Below, piece after piece: positions 16,214-24,792 of a stretch of DNA of 38,176 nucleotides. The position numbers and the translations under genes were made by a program. Source of the DNA: Syntrophomonadaceae bacterium (GTDB lineage: Bacteria; Bacillota; Dethiobacteria; DTU022; UBA8154); NCBI GenBank assembly GCA_003563385.1, contig PWRZ01000099.1:1-38176 (forward strand). The letters are read 5' to 3'. A model generated the notes under the pieces. That model had not been told where the DNA came from, ran no database searches, and was given only the letters and a program-made list of their open reading frames with translations. Positions within the stretch are counted from its first letter, which is position 1; every line of letters begins with the position of its first letter.

Positions 16214-19200
16214 TTATTTCCCCTGAAGCCCTTTTTCCTCAAGGTACTTTTCAAACCACTTTTCCACGCTGTCGCATGTGTCCACGCTTACAAATGCCGG
16301 CTTACCCTTATCGGGCAGTACAACATTGATCTTGCCGTTAGCCGAAACGAGCTGCTCTACGCTGTACAGAGGCGAACCGGGCCAGTACGGAGCTTCATCG
16401 AGTAAGTTCGAGCTCAGTTTTTCAAACAGGGGCACCGTATTGCTTATTTCCGGCCACACGTCAGCAGGCCTATCGATTTTTTGCTTGTAGCCCATCATCT
16501 CCATCAGCTCAAGCAGTACCTGCCAGTTTTCCCTGCCGCCGGCCGGCTCCAGTGCCGCCGTCAGCTTCTGCAGCCGCCGTTCGCTGTTGGTAAAGCTGCC
16601 CGTCGTCTCCGCAAAGGTGGCTGCCGGCAGGACTACGTCTGCCTTGCTGGCCAGCTCCGTAAGGAAGATATCCTGGACAACCAGCAAGTCGGCATTAGCC
16701 AGTTTTTCTGCAGTTTCTGTATCGGGGTCCTCACCAAAAACAAATACTCCTTTTACTTCCTTGCTTTCAACTGCCTGCAGCACCTGCTGGACATTTTTAC
16801 CGGCAGCAGAGGGTACAGGAGCTTTCCACTTTTGGGCAAACTTATTCCTGACCTCCTCGCTGCCGACATTCTGGTAGCCGGGCAGGTAATCCGGAGAGAC
16901 ACCCATGTCCAGCATCCCCTGGCTGTTGCAGCGGGCACGCAGGTTAATGATACCGCGGCGCGGCATGCCAACCTTGCCCAGGACAGCGCTCAATCCCGCC
17001 AGCAGCTGCACTGCTTCCGGGCTCAAATCCTTGCTGCCCAGGATCAGCAGGGACTTCTTAGACCCGGCATATTTTTTAACCAGGGCTGAAACATCTTCCG
17101 CCGATAAACCGCTTCCGGCCAGCAGGTCGTCCATCTTTGCATCTTTCAGCTTCTGTCCGACCAGCTCGTAGTTTTCTACGTATTTCTCGACGAAAGCTTC
17201 GTCAACGAGGCCCTCCTGCACGGCAGAAAGAAGCAGGGCGGCGAAAACAGTGGCATCGGCTGTCTCATTTAACTTGAAGAAACTGCTCGCATATTTCTTT
17301 AGTTTTGTCTCTTTGCTGTCTATCAGCCACAGCTCGGACCCCTTTTCGGCTGCCTGCTTGATCTTCAGCCCCGCTACCGGGTAATCATTAAAATCAACCC
17401 CCACGGCCAGTATGAAGTCGGCAGAGGCGATCTCCGCATAGGGATTGGTAGAAGCACCGATACCGAGAACATCAATGAGCGGGTTGCCCGGTTCTGACAA
17501 ACTGTTGATATTGTTCGTCCCCAGGTTGGCACGGGCAAACTTCTGGATCAGGTAGCTTTCCTCGTTGGTATAGCGGGGGCCGGCGAAAACAGCCAGGCTG
17601 TCGCCTCCAAAACGTGCCTTTAAGGACTTCGCTTTTTTAGTTGCATGTACCAAGGCATCGTTCCAGGTCGTTTCCTTAAGAACCCCGTTTTCCCTTATCA
17701 GGGGAGCGGTAATCCTGGCAGCGTCGTTCACATATTCAAAACCAAAACGCCCTTTCTTGCAGAGCAGGCCCTCGTTTACAGGCCCGGGTAAAGGCACAAC
17801 ACGGGCGATCCGGTCAGCAATCGTCTCCACCTGCAGGCTGCACCCCACCCCACAGTAGCCGCATACGGTCTGTGTCTCATTCAGCTCCCAGGGGGCCGGC
17901 TTTCTAAAGGGCATGTTTTCCAACAGTGCACCGGTAGGGCATACGGCTACACACTGCCCGCAGGCAACACAGGTGGTCTCCTGCAGGGGCAGGTCCAGTG
18001 AAGGACTGACGTATGTTTCAAAGCCGCGGTTAACCAGGCCAAGCGCCTCCGCACCAATAATTTCAGTGCAGGTACGCACGCACAGCCCGCAGAGGATGCA
18101 TTTGTTCCGGTCCCTGACAATAAAGGGATGAACCTCTTCTTCGTAATCATGCTTTTCGCCGACAATCCTTTCCGGCTTTACACCGTAGTCGGTTGCATAG
18201 GCGCGCAGCAAGCACTCAAAGGCATCGAAGCAGCCGCATTCGAGACACCTTTCAGCATCATTGAAGGCATCTTCCGGCTTGAGCCCCAGCTCAATCTCCC
18301 GGAAATTGTTAACGCGTATCTCCGGGGGCACCAGGGGCATTTTTACCTTGTCAATCTTTTCCCAGTCGGCAAAATGTTCTTCTGTAAGGTCGTCCTGGAT
18401 GATGCTGTAATCGGTCCTGTACGGCATTACCTTGCCGCCCAGGTGGTTGTTGATAACCTCCGCGGCACGCTTCCCGGCGGCAATAGCCTCGATAGCTATG
18501 CCGGGCCCGGTAACGGCATCCCCGCCGGCAAAGACTCCGGGGGTGGTGGTAAGGAAGGTCTCCTCTTTTGCGTCAATGGTGTTCCACTTGTCGATACCAA
18601 CCTCGTCCTTGATATTTTCGACACCGACATCCTGCCCGATGGCGGCAATAATGTTATCAACCTCAAGGGTAAAGTAGGCATCGGGAATCGGTTCAGGACG
18701 GCGGCGCCCTGAGGCATCCGGCTCTCCCAGCTGCATTTTCTGGCAGACCATCTTTTCCGCTTTGCCGTTACCCTCGATATTGACCGGGGCGGCGAGCAGG
18801 TAAAATTCCACTCCTTCTTCATCGGCCTCGATGACTTCTATATCCTGTGCGGGCATCTGCTCGCGTGCCCGCCTGTAAACCACCATAACTTGCTCTGCTC
18901 CCAGCCTCTTGGAGGTCCTGGCGGCATCCATGGCCGTGTTACCACCGCCTATTACTGCCACCCTGTTCCCTATCCTGACATCTTCATTGAGCATAACGGC
19001 CCTTAAGAACTCCGTTCCACCCAAAACACCGGGCATATCCTCGCCGGGAACTCCCATTCTGCGGCTGTGCTGGGCTCCTATGGCCAGGTAGACGGCATCA
19101 TAACCGTTTTTGAAGAGGTAATCAATGGTAAAATCCTCTCCCAGCTGCACGTTTGTTTTGGCTTCCACTCCCAGGTCCAGGATCAACTTAATCTCGGCGT

Positions 19201-19939
19201 CAAGTAACTTTTTAGGCAGACGATACTCCGGTATGCCGTACCGCAGCATGCCCCCCAGCTCCGGTAAGGCCTCGAATACGGTAACAGCGTGTCCCATCCT
19301 TCTCAGGAAAAACGCTGCTGTCAGCCCTGCCGGCCCCGAACCCACAACGGCCACCTTTTCCCCGGTGTCGGCTGCTACTTCGGGCATGTAAGGCTCATCG
19401 CTGGCCAGGTCCATATCCGCTATTAAGCGCTTGTAATAGCGTATGGCCACAGGCCCTTCAACAAGGTTGCGGCGGCAGTTCTCTTCACACGGAGCAGGGC
19501 AAACCCTGCCTATGGAAGCAGGCAGAGGCATAAACTCCTTGACCAGCTTCAAAGCCTCCCTGTACTGGCCGTTACCAACGAGGGCCGCATAACCCTGGGC
19601 ATCGCAGTTGGCCGGGCAGGCCAGGACGCAGGGGGCGCGGCAGTCGCCGCGGTGGTCCGAGAGCATCAGCTCCAGTGCCAGCTTGCGCGCTTTTTTTATC
19701 TCCTCGTTTTCGGTCTCTATAACCATTCCGTCTGCTATCTTGGTGGCGCAAGCCCGTAAAAGGCGCGGCATCCCTTCCACTTTTACCAGGCAAAGGCCGC
19801 AGGAGGCATATACCTCCAGCTCTCCGCTGAAACAAAGCGTCGGTATTTCAATGCCGTTTTCCATGGCCACGTCCAGGATAGTCTGATCGGTATAGCCACA
19901 AAACTCCTGACCGTTTATATTAATGCGTACTTGACTCAT
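16214..19939 (-). CDS. stnC: StnC-like subunit: NuoG/FdhA-like and GltD-like fusion of an electron-bifurcating transhydrogenase
   Basis: About 1241 residues. Domains: a [2Fe-2S] domain (C36, C47, C50, C64); a NuoG-like HCCC cluster segment (H96-C112); a GltD-like flavoprotein with FAD motif GSGPAG (200-205) and NADPH motif IGGGNTAMDAARTSKRLG (330-347); a two-[4Fe-4S] ferredoxin region (C614-C667); and a molybdopterin-oxidoreductase-like domain whose [4Fe-4S] motif is C693, C696, C700, C727. Where formate dehydrogenases carry the catalytic Cys/Sec and His, residues 811-830 read NSLSEPGNPLIDVLGIGAS with neither, so formate oxidation is unlikely. With the two next genes it matches the Stn (Sporomusa-type Nfn) transhydrogenases, which couple NADH, ferredoxin and NADP. 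Other names, such as formate dehydrogenase alpha subunit, may appear in databases. Confidence 0.8.
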   Translation of the reverse strand: MSQVRININGQEFCGYTDQTILDVAMENGIEIPTLCFSGELEVYASCGLCLVKVEGMPRLLRACATKIADGMVIETENEEIKKARKLALELMLSDHRGDCRAPCVLACPANCDAQGYAALVGNGQYREALKLVKEFMPLPASIGRVCPAPCEENCRRNLVEGPVAIRYYKRLIADMDLASDEPYMPEVAADTGEKVAVVGSGPAGLTAAFFLRRMGHAVTVFEALPELGGMLRYGIPEYRLPKKLLDAEIKLILDLGVEAKTNVQLGEDFTIDYLFKNGYDAVYLAIGAQHSRRMGVPGEDMPGVLGGTEFLRAVMLNEDVRIGNRVAVIGGGNTAMDAARTSKRLGAEQVMVVYRRAREQMPAQDIEVIEADEEGVEFYLLAAPVNIEGNGKAEKMVCQKMQLGEPDASGRRRPEPIPDAYFTLEVDNIIAAIGQDVGVENIKDEVGIDKWNTIDAKEETFLTTTPGVFAGGDAVTGPGIAIEAIAAGKRAAEVINNHLGGKVMPYRTDYSIIQDDLTEEHFADWEKIDKVKMPLVPPEIRVNNFREIELGLKPEDAFNDAERCLECGCFDAFECLLRAYATDYGVKPERIVGEKHDYEEEVHPFIVRDRNKCILCGLCVRTCTEIIGAEALGLVNRGFETYVSPSLDLPLQETTCVACGQCVAVCPTGALLENMPFRKPAPWELNETQTVCGYCGVGCSLQVETIADRIARVVPLPGPVNEGLLCKKGRFGFEYVNDAARITAPLIRENGVLKETTWNDALVHATKKAKSLKARFGGDSLAVFAGPRYTNEESYLIQKFARANLGTNNINSLSEPGNPLIDVLGIGASTNPYAEIASADFILAVGVDFNDYPVAGLKIKQAAEKGSELWLIDSKETKLKKYASSFFKLNETADATVFAALLLSAVQEGLVDEAFVEKYVENYELVGQKLKDAKMDDLLAGSGLSAEDVSALVKKYAGSKKSLLILGSKDLSPEAVQLLAGLSAVLGKVGMPRRGIINLRARCNSQGMLDMGVSPDYLPGYQNVGSEEVRNKFAQKWKAPVPSAAGKNVQQVLQAVESKEVKGVFVFGEDPDTETAEKLANADLLVVQDIFLTELASKADVVLPAATFAETTGSFTNSERRLQKLTAALEPAGGRENWQVLLELMEMMGYKQKIDRPADVWPEISNTVPLFEKLSSNLLDEAPYWPGSPLYSVEQLVSANGKINVVLPDKGKPAFVSVDTCDSVEKWFEKYLEEKGLQGK

Positions 19940-19996
19940 GCGCTCAACTCAACCCCTTTACTGAAATAATTGTACCGGCTTTTAAGCAGCCTTCCA

Positions 19997-21775
19997 CTAA
20001 TCTACCAGAACAGCGTCGAACCTGCAGACATCATAACAGTTCCCGCACTTAATGCACTTTTCCTGATCGATTACGTGAGGCTCTTTCTTTTCTCCGGTAA
20101 TGAACTCGGCGGGGCAGCGCTTGGCACAGCGGCGGCAGCCGTTGCACAGCTCGGTGTCAATTACATAGGTGAGCAATTCACGGCAAACCCGCGCCGGGCA
20201 TTTGCGGTCCATAATATGGGCCACGTATTCATCGCGGAAATAATTAAGCGTTGTAAGGACGGGATTGGGTCCGGTCTGTCCAAGACCGCACAGAGCACCT
20301 TCTCTAACGTAATAGGCCAGTTCCTCCAGTAAATCGAGCTCTTCCGGCTTGGCATTCCCTTCTGTTATGCGGGTCAATATTTCCAGCATTCGCTTGGTCC
20401 CCAGGCGGCAGGGGACACATTTGCCGCAGGATTCAAGCTGTACGAAATTCAGGAAAAACTTGGCTACATCTACCATGCAGGTAGTTTCATCCATGACGAT
20501 CATACCGCCGGAACCCATGATGGCGCCTGTCTTGCCCACAGAGTCGTAATCGACCGGGGTATCCAGCAGGGTCTCCGGAATGCAGCCCCCGGAAGGACCT
20601 CCCAGCTGCACTCCTTTAAATTTCTTGTCGTCTCGGATACCGCCACCGACCCCGTAGATTACATCTCCCAGGGGAATGCCCATGGGCACCTCTATCAGCC
20701 CGCCCCGCTTCATTTTGCCGGCCAGGGCGAAAACCTTGGTCCCCTTACTCTTTTCCGTCCCGTAAGCGGCGAACTTGTCCGCCCCGTGAAGCACAATCCA
20801 GGGAACATTGGCAAAGGTCTCTACGTTGTTAATAGAAGTCGGTTTATTCCAAAGACCCTTTTCGGCAGGAAATGGAGGCCGTAGCGTGGGCATGCCTCTT
20901 TCCCCCTGCAGGGAAGCAATAAGGGCGGTTTCTTCTCCGCATACAAAAGCGCCCGCCCCCTTCTTGATCTTTATATTAAAGCTGAAATCGGAGCCTAGGA
21001 TATTCTCACCTAAAAGACTCGCTTCCTTGGCATCCTTTATGGCCTTTTCAAGACGAATAATTGCCAGTGGGTACTCAGCCCGGCAGTATACATGCCCCTC
21101 GGATGCACCGATTGCGTACGCCGCTATGGACATTCCTTCAACAACGGAGTGGGGATCGCCTTCAATGATACTGCGGTCCATGAAAGCACCGGGGTCTCCT
21201 TCGTCAGCATTGCAGACCACGTATTTCTGGTCACCGGGATTGTTCCTGGTAAAACGCCACTTCAAGCCGGTCGGGAAGCCGGCACCGCCCCTTCCACGGA
21301 GGCCGGAACGGAGCACTTCTTCTATAAGCTGTTCCGGGGTCATTTCTTTTATTGCTTTCTCGGTCCCTTTGTATCCGCCCCTTTCCCTGTAATCATCCAG
21401 GGATTCGGGATCGATAACACCGCAGTTGCGCAGGGCAATGCGCGTCTGCTGCCCAACTACATCTTCTCTCTCTTCAGTTATAAGCATGTCCTCCGGTGGT
21501 TCTCCCTTGCGGATATGCTCATCAATAATCCGGGTAGCATTTTCCTCCGTAACTCCCCCATATGAATAGAGCTTACCATCAGGAGTAATTACATCGACGA
21601 TAGGCTCCGCGTAACACATGCCGATACAGCCTGTCCTTTGAAGTTCCACGTTCAGGCCGTTTTTGGCTATTTCCTTATCCAGGACATCATAAGTTTTATA
21701 TCCGCCAGCCGCTATACCACAAGTGCTCAACCCTACCTTAATGACAGTTTTTCCGTGTTCCTGCAATACAGGCAC
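19997..21775 (-). CDS. stnB: StnB/HydB/NuoF-like NADH-binding flavoprotein subunit
   Basis: About 592 residues. An N-terminal thioredoxin-like [2Fe-2S] domain (STCGIAAGG, TGCIGMCYAEP), the NuoF core with RGRGGAGFPTGLKW for NADH and FMN and NADEGDPGAFMDRSIIEGDPH, SGGCIPE, and ESCGKCVPCRLGT for the N3-type [4Fe-4S] cluster. The C-terminus adds a two-cluster ferredoxin domain (CNGCRRCAKRCP, CIKCGNCYDVC). This layout is that of the bifurcating HydB/StnB proteins. The start is GTG at 21775 next to AAGGGGG; a TTG at 21766 with better spacing is possible. It follows stnA and precedes stnC, so the three form one unit. Confidence 0.88.
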   Translation of the reverse strand: MPVLQEHGKTVIKVGLSTCGIAAGGYKTYDVLDKEIAKNGLNVELQRTGCIGMCYAEPIVDVITPDGKLYSYGGVTEENATRIIDEHIRKGEPPEDMLITEEREDVVGQQTRIALRNCGVIDPESLDDYRERGGYKGTEKAIKEMTPEQLIEEVLRSGLRGRGGAGFPTGLKWRFTRNNPGDQKYVVCNADEGDPGAFMDRSIIEGDPHSVVEGMSIAAYAIGASEGHVYCRAEYPLAIIRLEKAIKDAKEASLLGENILGSDFSFNIKIKKGAGAFVCGEETALIASLQGERGMPTLRPPFPAEKGLWNKPTSINNVETFANVPWIVLHGADKFAAYGTEKSKGTKVFALAGKMKRGGLIEVPMGIPLGDVIYGVGGGIRDDKKFKGVQLGGPSGGCIPETLLDTPVDYDSVGKTGAIMGSGGMIVMDETTCMVDVAKFFLNFVQLESCGKCVPCRLGTKRMLEILTRITEGNAKPEELDLLEELAYYVREGALCGLGQTGPNPVLTTLNYFRDEYVAHIMDRKCPARVCRELLTYVIDTELCNGCRRCAKRCPAEFITGEKKEPHVIDQEKCIKCGNCYDVCRFDAVLVD

Positions 21776-21784
21776 CCCCTTACC

Positions 21785-22294
21785 TTAATTATGAGCCGCT
21801 TCTTCCTTTTTCTTGTACTCCTTCAAAACCTTACGGGTGGCATCGGGCGTCAGCATGGCATAGGTTTCCCCGTTGATAACCATCACCGGGGACAGGCTGC
21901 AGCAGCCAATGCAGGCGACCTTCTCCAGGGAGAAAAGGCCGTCCTCCGTTGTTTGTCCCCCTTCTATCCTCAGCTCATCAGTTATGGCCTTGGAAATAAG
22001 CGGGGCACTGTTGACGTGGCATGCAGTCCCTTCGCACAACATAATAATATATTTGCCCAAGGGATGCAGCCTGAACTGGGCATAAAAAGTAACGATACCG
22101 AAAATCTTCGCCGGCGAGACCTCCAGCTTTTCAGCCAGGTAAGAAATGCTTTCCTTTGGAACATACCCCATCGCTTCCTGGATGTCCTGGAGGATAGCAA
22201 TAATCAAAGTAGAATCCCCGTTGTATTGTTCGACAACTTTATCGATTTCCTCGTAGGGGACCACCCCTGCCTCCATGGTTTTACTAGCTGCCAT
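21785..22294 (-). CDS. stnA: StnA/HydC/NuoE-like [2Fe-2S] subunit
   Basis: About 169 residues from the ATG at 22294, chosen because AAAAGGAG ends nine nt upstream; a TTG at 22303 is in frame. The N-terminal helical part (LIIAILQDIQEAMGYVPKESISYLA) and a thioredoxin-like domain with ligands in CEGTACHV and ACIGCCSLSP are those of the 24-kDa NuoE family. It is expected to bind one [2Fe-2S] cluster and to pair with StnB. It lies about 110 bp downstream of nusB. Confidence 0.9.
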   Translation of the reverse strand: MAASKTMEAGVVPYEEIDKVVEQYNGDSTLIIAILQDIQEAMGYVPKESISYLAEKLEVSPAKIFGIVTFYAQFRLHPLGKYIIMLCEGTACHVNSAPLISKAITDELRIEGGQTTEDGLFSLEKVACIGCCSLSPVMVINGETYAMLTPDATRKVLKEYKKKEEAAHN

Positions 22295-22411
22295 AAACAA
22301 CAACTCCTTTTAAAAAATTTCTTGTAAAATTACCGGCTAAAGGCCAATTTGTTCTATTCGCCATTGGCTTTAAAGAATCCTTTTTTTGCAGAAGTATAAT
22401 TAATAATTTAA

Positions 22412-22843
22412 TCACAAACAGTTGTCAGGGGTGTGCTGGACCCTGGCGATGCTTTTTCGAACGCTGTCCAGTACGCCGTTTACAAAGCGCGCTTCGTTCT
22501 CATCCTGGTATTTTTTGGCAAGCTCTATGGCTTCATTAATAGATACGGGAGGCGGGACCTCTTCCAGGTAGATTATTTCATAGAGGGCAAGGCGCAATAT
22601 ATTGCGGGTTGCCGCTGCCAGCCGTTCAAGTTGCCAGTTGACCAAATATTGCGCCAGCATACTGTCAATGTTTTCTTTTTCTCGACATACCCCATTGACA
22701 AGCTCCTCGCAAAATGCCTTTTCTTTATCAGAAAGAAAAGAATTTTCGAGCACATAAGCTGCGGCCTCTTTTCTGTCGTTCCCACCAACATCGATCATGA
22801 AAAGTATTTTAAGGGCCTGCTCCCTGGCCTGACGCCTTTTCAA
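22412..22843 (-). CDS. nusB: Transcription antitermination factor NusB
   Basis: About 143 residues. Typical family pattern: RRQAREQALKILFMID at the N-terminus, a helical core and ILRLALYEIIYLEEVPPPVSINEAIELAKKY plus FVNGVLDSV near the end. It binds boxA RNA with S10 in rRNA antitermination. The start is TTG, with AGGA about 11 nt upstream. It lies after the terminator that ends the asp23-amaP-DUF2273 unit and before stnA. Confidence 0.95.
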   Translation of the reverse strand: MKRRQAREQALKILFMIDVGGNDRKEAAAYVLENSFLSDKEKAFCEELVNGVCREKENIDSMLAQYLVNWQLERLAAATRNILRLALYEIIYLEEVPPPVSINEAIELAKKYQDENEARFVNGVLDSVRKSIARVQHTPDNCL

Positions 22844-22874
22844 TTGCAGCTACATCCTTTCAGGGGGTAAAATA

Positions 22875-22896
22875 AAAAACCACCTTTAAAGGCGGT
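22875..22896 (-). terminator. Intrinsic terminator after the DUF2273 gene
   Basis: Minus strand ACCGCC (22896-22891), loop TTTAAA, GGTGGT (22884-22879), then TTTTTTATTTT. The stem is 6 bp with one G-T pair. It lies just after the DUF2273 stop and separates that unit from nusB. Confidence 0.8.
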
Positions 22897-22901
22897 AAAA
22901 C

Positions 22902-23126
22902 CTAAAACTTCTCGCGCTGGTACCAGAACCGGGACAGAAGACTGCGCAGCTCATCGTTTTTTTCTAATCTCCCACCTATGTAAACACCGGCCAGAACAGA
23001 TATTATGATAAATATCCCTTTCCAAAACCCGAACAAAGTGATTATAAGGGCCACCAGCAGGCCGATTAAGCCGCCGATTACCTTGCCCCTGTTTTCAGAA
23101 AAAAACCGCTCTATGCTGCCGTTCAA
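22902..23126 (-). CDS. DUF2273 small membrane protein
   Basis: About 74 residues with two hydrophobic segments (about residues 16-33 and 36-50) and a charged C-terminus. It resembles the DUF2273 proteins that stand beside asp23 and amaP in Bacillota and are thought to help anchor Asp23 to the membrane. The TTG start is weakly supported. It lies 15 bp after the amaP stop. Confidence 0.85.
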   Translation of the reverse strand: MNGSIERFFSENRGKVIGGLIGLLVALIITLFGFWKGIFIIISVLAGVYIGGRLEKNDELRSLLSRFWYQREKF

Positions 23127-23141
23127 CTTGCACTCACACCC

Positions 23142-23684
23142 TTAACGAACATTTCTTTGTATCTTCTCCTGGGCCAGATTCTCTACCAGGACTTTCACTT
23201 CTGCGACACTTGCCCCACTGATTTCCTGCACATACCTGCGCACTTCTTCCTGGAGGCTGCCGACAAGGCCGGGAATGGGAAGATCGGGAATTGTTTTTAT
23301 ACGCAGGTAAATAATTAATCCCTGTTCGGAGGAATCTATCTGCGTATTAACTTCCAGGACACCCTTTATTTTTCTCGAAGCTGTTAAAACCATGCTTTCG
23401 ATTGCCTGAAAGGATATACGCACCTCACCGAGCTCGGTAAAGCTGACAATGCTGCCGCTCTTCTTATACCGCCCTCCCGTGCCGCCAAGGACAATCATCA
23501 ACACCCCGGCTGCGAGAATTAAAAACCCCAGGGCGGTTAAATCAAAGCGGTCTGCCAGGCCGTAAACTTCGTAACCGAACAGGACTTCCTCACGCAGAAA
23601 GCCCAGCGTTGTCAGGATAAAAAAAAGCCCTGCCAGTATTACAACTATACCGACTACAATAAAAACACGTCTTCTTGGTTCCAT
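23142..23684 (-). CDS. amaP: AmaP, alkaline shock response membrane anchor protein
   Basis: About 180 residues from the ATG at 23684, with AGGAAG nine nt upstream. Two hydrophobic segments (residues about 6-26 and 42-66) are followed by an Asp23-like domain that ends in VAEVKVLVENLAQEKIQ. AmaP anchors Asp23 at the membrane in Staphylococcus aureus. A longer form starting at TTG 23717 would use the AGGAGG at 23724-23729, but that site lies within a hairpin. It lies between asp23 and the DUF2273 gene. Confidence 0.85.
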   Translation of the reverse strand: MEPRRRVFIVVGIVVILAGLFFILTTLGFLREEVLFGYEVYGLADRFDLTALGFLILAAGVLMIVLGGTGGRYKKSGSIVSFTELGEVRISFQAIESMVLTASRKIKGVLEVNTQIDSSEQGLIIYLRIKTIPDLPIPGLVGSLQEEVRRYVQEISGASVAEVKVLVENLAQEKIQRNVR

Positions 23685-23723
23685 GGGAATTGACTTCCTC
23701 TCTGCAGCAGCAGGCAAAGCTAA

Positions 23724-23747
23724 CCTCCTGAGGACTGATTCAGGAGG
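23724..23747 (-). promoter_or_regulatory. Hairpin between asp23 and amaP covering an AGGAGG site
   Basis: CCTCCTGA (23747-23740), loop of 8, TCAGGAGG (23731-23724): a perfect 8-bp stem. Its 3' arm holds the AGGAGG that would serve a TTG start at 23717. No T-tract follows, so it is not a standard terminator. It may protect or attenuate the transcript between the two genes. Confidence 0.45.
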
Positions 23748-23759
23748 CCTGCTTTGATG

Positions 23760-24149
23760 CTATTTAAGTTCATCTTCTGTTTTTTGCTGGGGGAAATATA
23801 CCCCTTGAACATGGACATTTACTTTTACAACCTTCAACCCGGTCATGTTTTCAATGGCCTTTTTTACATTTTCCTGGGCTACCCAGGAGACATCGGGAAT
23901 GCGAGAGCCGTAAGTAACAATCAGGTACAGGTCAACGGCTGCTTCTTCCTCGCCTACTTCCACTTTAACTCCCTTGGAGAGGTTTTTGCGGCCCAGCGCT
24001 TCGGCTATTCCGCCTACTATACCGCCGCTCATGCTGGCTACACCTTCCACTTCGGTAGCGGCCAGGCCGGCAATAATGGAAACCACCTCGTCAGCAATGC
24101 GGATGGAACCCAGTTCTGAAGGCAGTGTGCGACCTTTCTCTTCAGCCAT
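23760..24149 (-). CDS. Asp23/Gls24 family alkaline shock protein
   Basis: About 129 residues with the family pattern GSIRIADEVVSIIAGLAATEVEGVASMSGG near the N-terminus and VDLYLIVTYGSRIPDVSWVAQENVKKAIENMTGL and VNVHVQGVYF near the end. It is linked to cell-envelope stress. The ATG follows AAAGGAAAGGG at a plausible distance, and a sigma-A promoter lies about 40 nt upstream. It begins a unit with amaP and the DUF2273 gene. Confidence 0.93.
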   Translation of the reverse strand: MAEEKGRTLPSELGSIRIADEVVSIIAGLAATEVEGVASMSGGIVGGIAEALGRKNLSKGVKVEVGEEEAAVDLYLIVTYGSRIPDVSWVAQENVKKAIENMTGLKVVKVNVHVQGVYFPQQKTEDELK

Positions 24150-24189
24150 ATGTTTTATTCACCCTTTCCTTTAATTTTACCTTTAAACC

Positions 24190-24218
24190 ATTATATCAAA
24201 TGCTGTTAATGCTTTCAA
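24190..24218 (-). promoter_or_regulatory. Sigma-A promoter of the asp23 unit
   Basis: Minus strand TTGAAA (24218-24213), 17-nt spacer, TATAAT (24195-24190). It lies in the 84-bp gap after spoIIIAH, so asp23, amaP and the DUF2273 gene can be expressed vegetatively although they follow a sporulation operon. Confidence 0.8.
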
Positions 24219-24233
24219 ATTAAATTTAACTTT

Positions 24234-24764
24234 TTAGTTCTGCTGAATAACCTGGACCTGCTCCCTGGAAGTCCCCGTAACCGCGGCAACCATCTCAGAA
24301 ATTCTTAAAAAGTCCTCTTCATCCAGCTTCTCGCTCTGTACCATTACCGTGGAAACCCCTTTCCGGCTAAACAGCAGGGCATCTTTATAACCCTGTGCCT
24401 TCAACATGTTTTCAATGATCAGCTCTTTCTCCATCAACTCAACAAGGTATAATACCTGCTGCTCCGCTTCCCGTCGTGCTTCCTCCCCCACCTGGGGATT
24501 GTTAATTATTTCATTAAGCATTTCAAGCTCCTGGCCCCGGACCCGGTCCCTTTCGAGGCGATATTCCAGGAAAAAAGACTGCGGGTCGTCAAATTCCCAC
24601 CTGGATGGATCGTCCGGCAGTTCCTCTGCCAAAATAGCTTTTAACTCCGCCTCATCGGGGACTATCTCTATGCGGCTCATTTCCTTTTCCAGGCTGTTCA
24701 CAAACATGTATGTAACAACAGCTACCAGAATTATACTCAAAATCCAGGCCTTTTTTTTGCCCAT
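24234..24764 (-). CDS. spoIIIAH: SpoIIIAH, stage III sporulation protein
   Basis: About 176 residues from the ATG at 24764 (MGKKKAW). A membrane segment (residues about 6-24) is followed by a helical, Glu-rich extracellular part with a YscJ/FliF-like ring-building fold (residues about 95-175). In the family it pairs with forespore SpoIIQ across the intermembrane space to form the feeding channel. The start is uncertain: AAAGGAGG lies 14 nt before this ATG with a small hairpin in between, and an ATG at 24809 would add 15 residues and overlap spoIIIAG. It is the last gene of the operon. Confidence 0.9.
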   Translation of the reverse strand: MGKKKAWILSIILVAVVTYMFVNSLEKEMSRIEIVPDEAELKAILAEELPDDPSRWEFDDPQSFFLEYRLERDRVRGQELEMLNEIINNPQVGEEARREAEQQVLYLVELMEKELIIENMLKAQGYKDALLFSRKGVSTVMVQSEKLDEEDFLRISEMVAAVTGTSREQVQVIQQN

Positions 24765-24792
24765 CAGCCTTTCAGGCACCTCCTTTGCAGTT

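Noticed and set aside
16214-19939. A functional formate dehydrogenase alpha subunit
   Set aside because: The catalytic Cys/Sec and its neighbouring His are absent, and no in-frame UGA is seen in the expected place.
22290-22411. Rex-type redox operator upstream of stnA
   Set aside because: Only a half site, TTGTGA, is seen and it overlaps the nusB stop; the second half is not matched.
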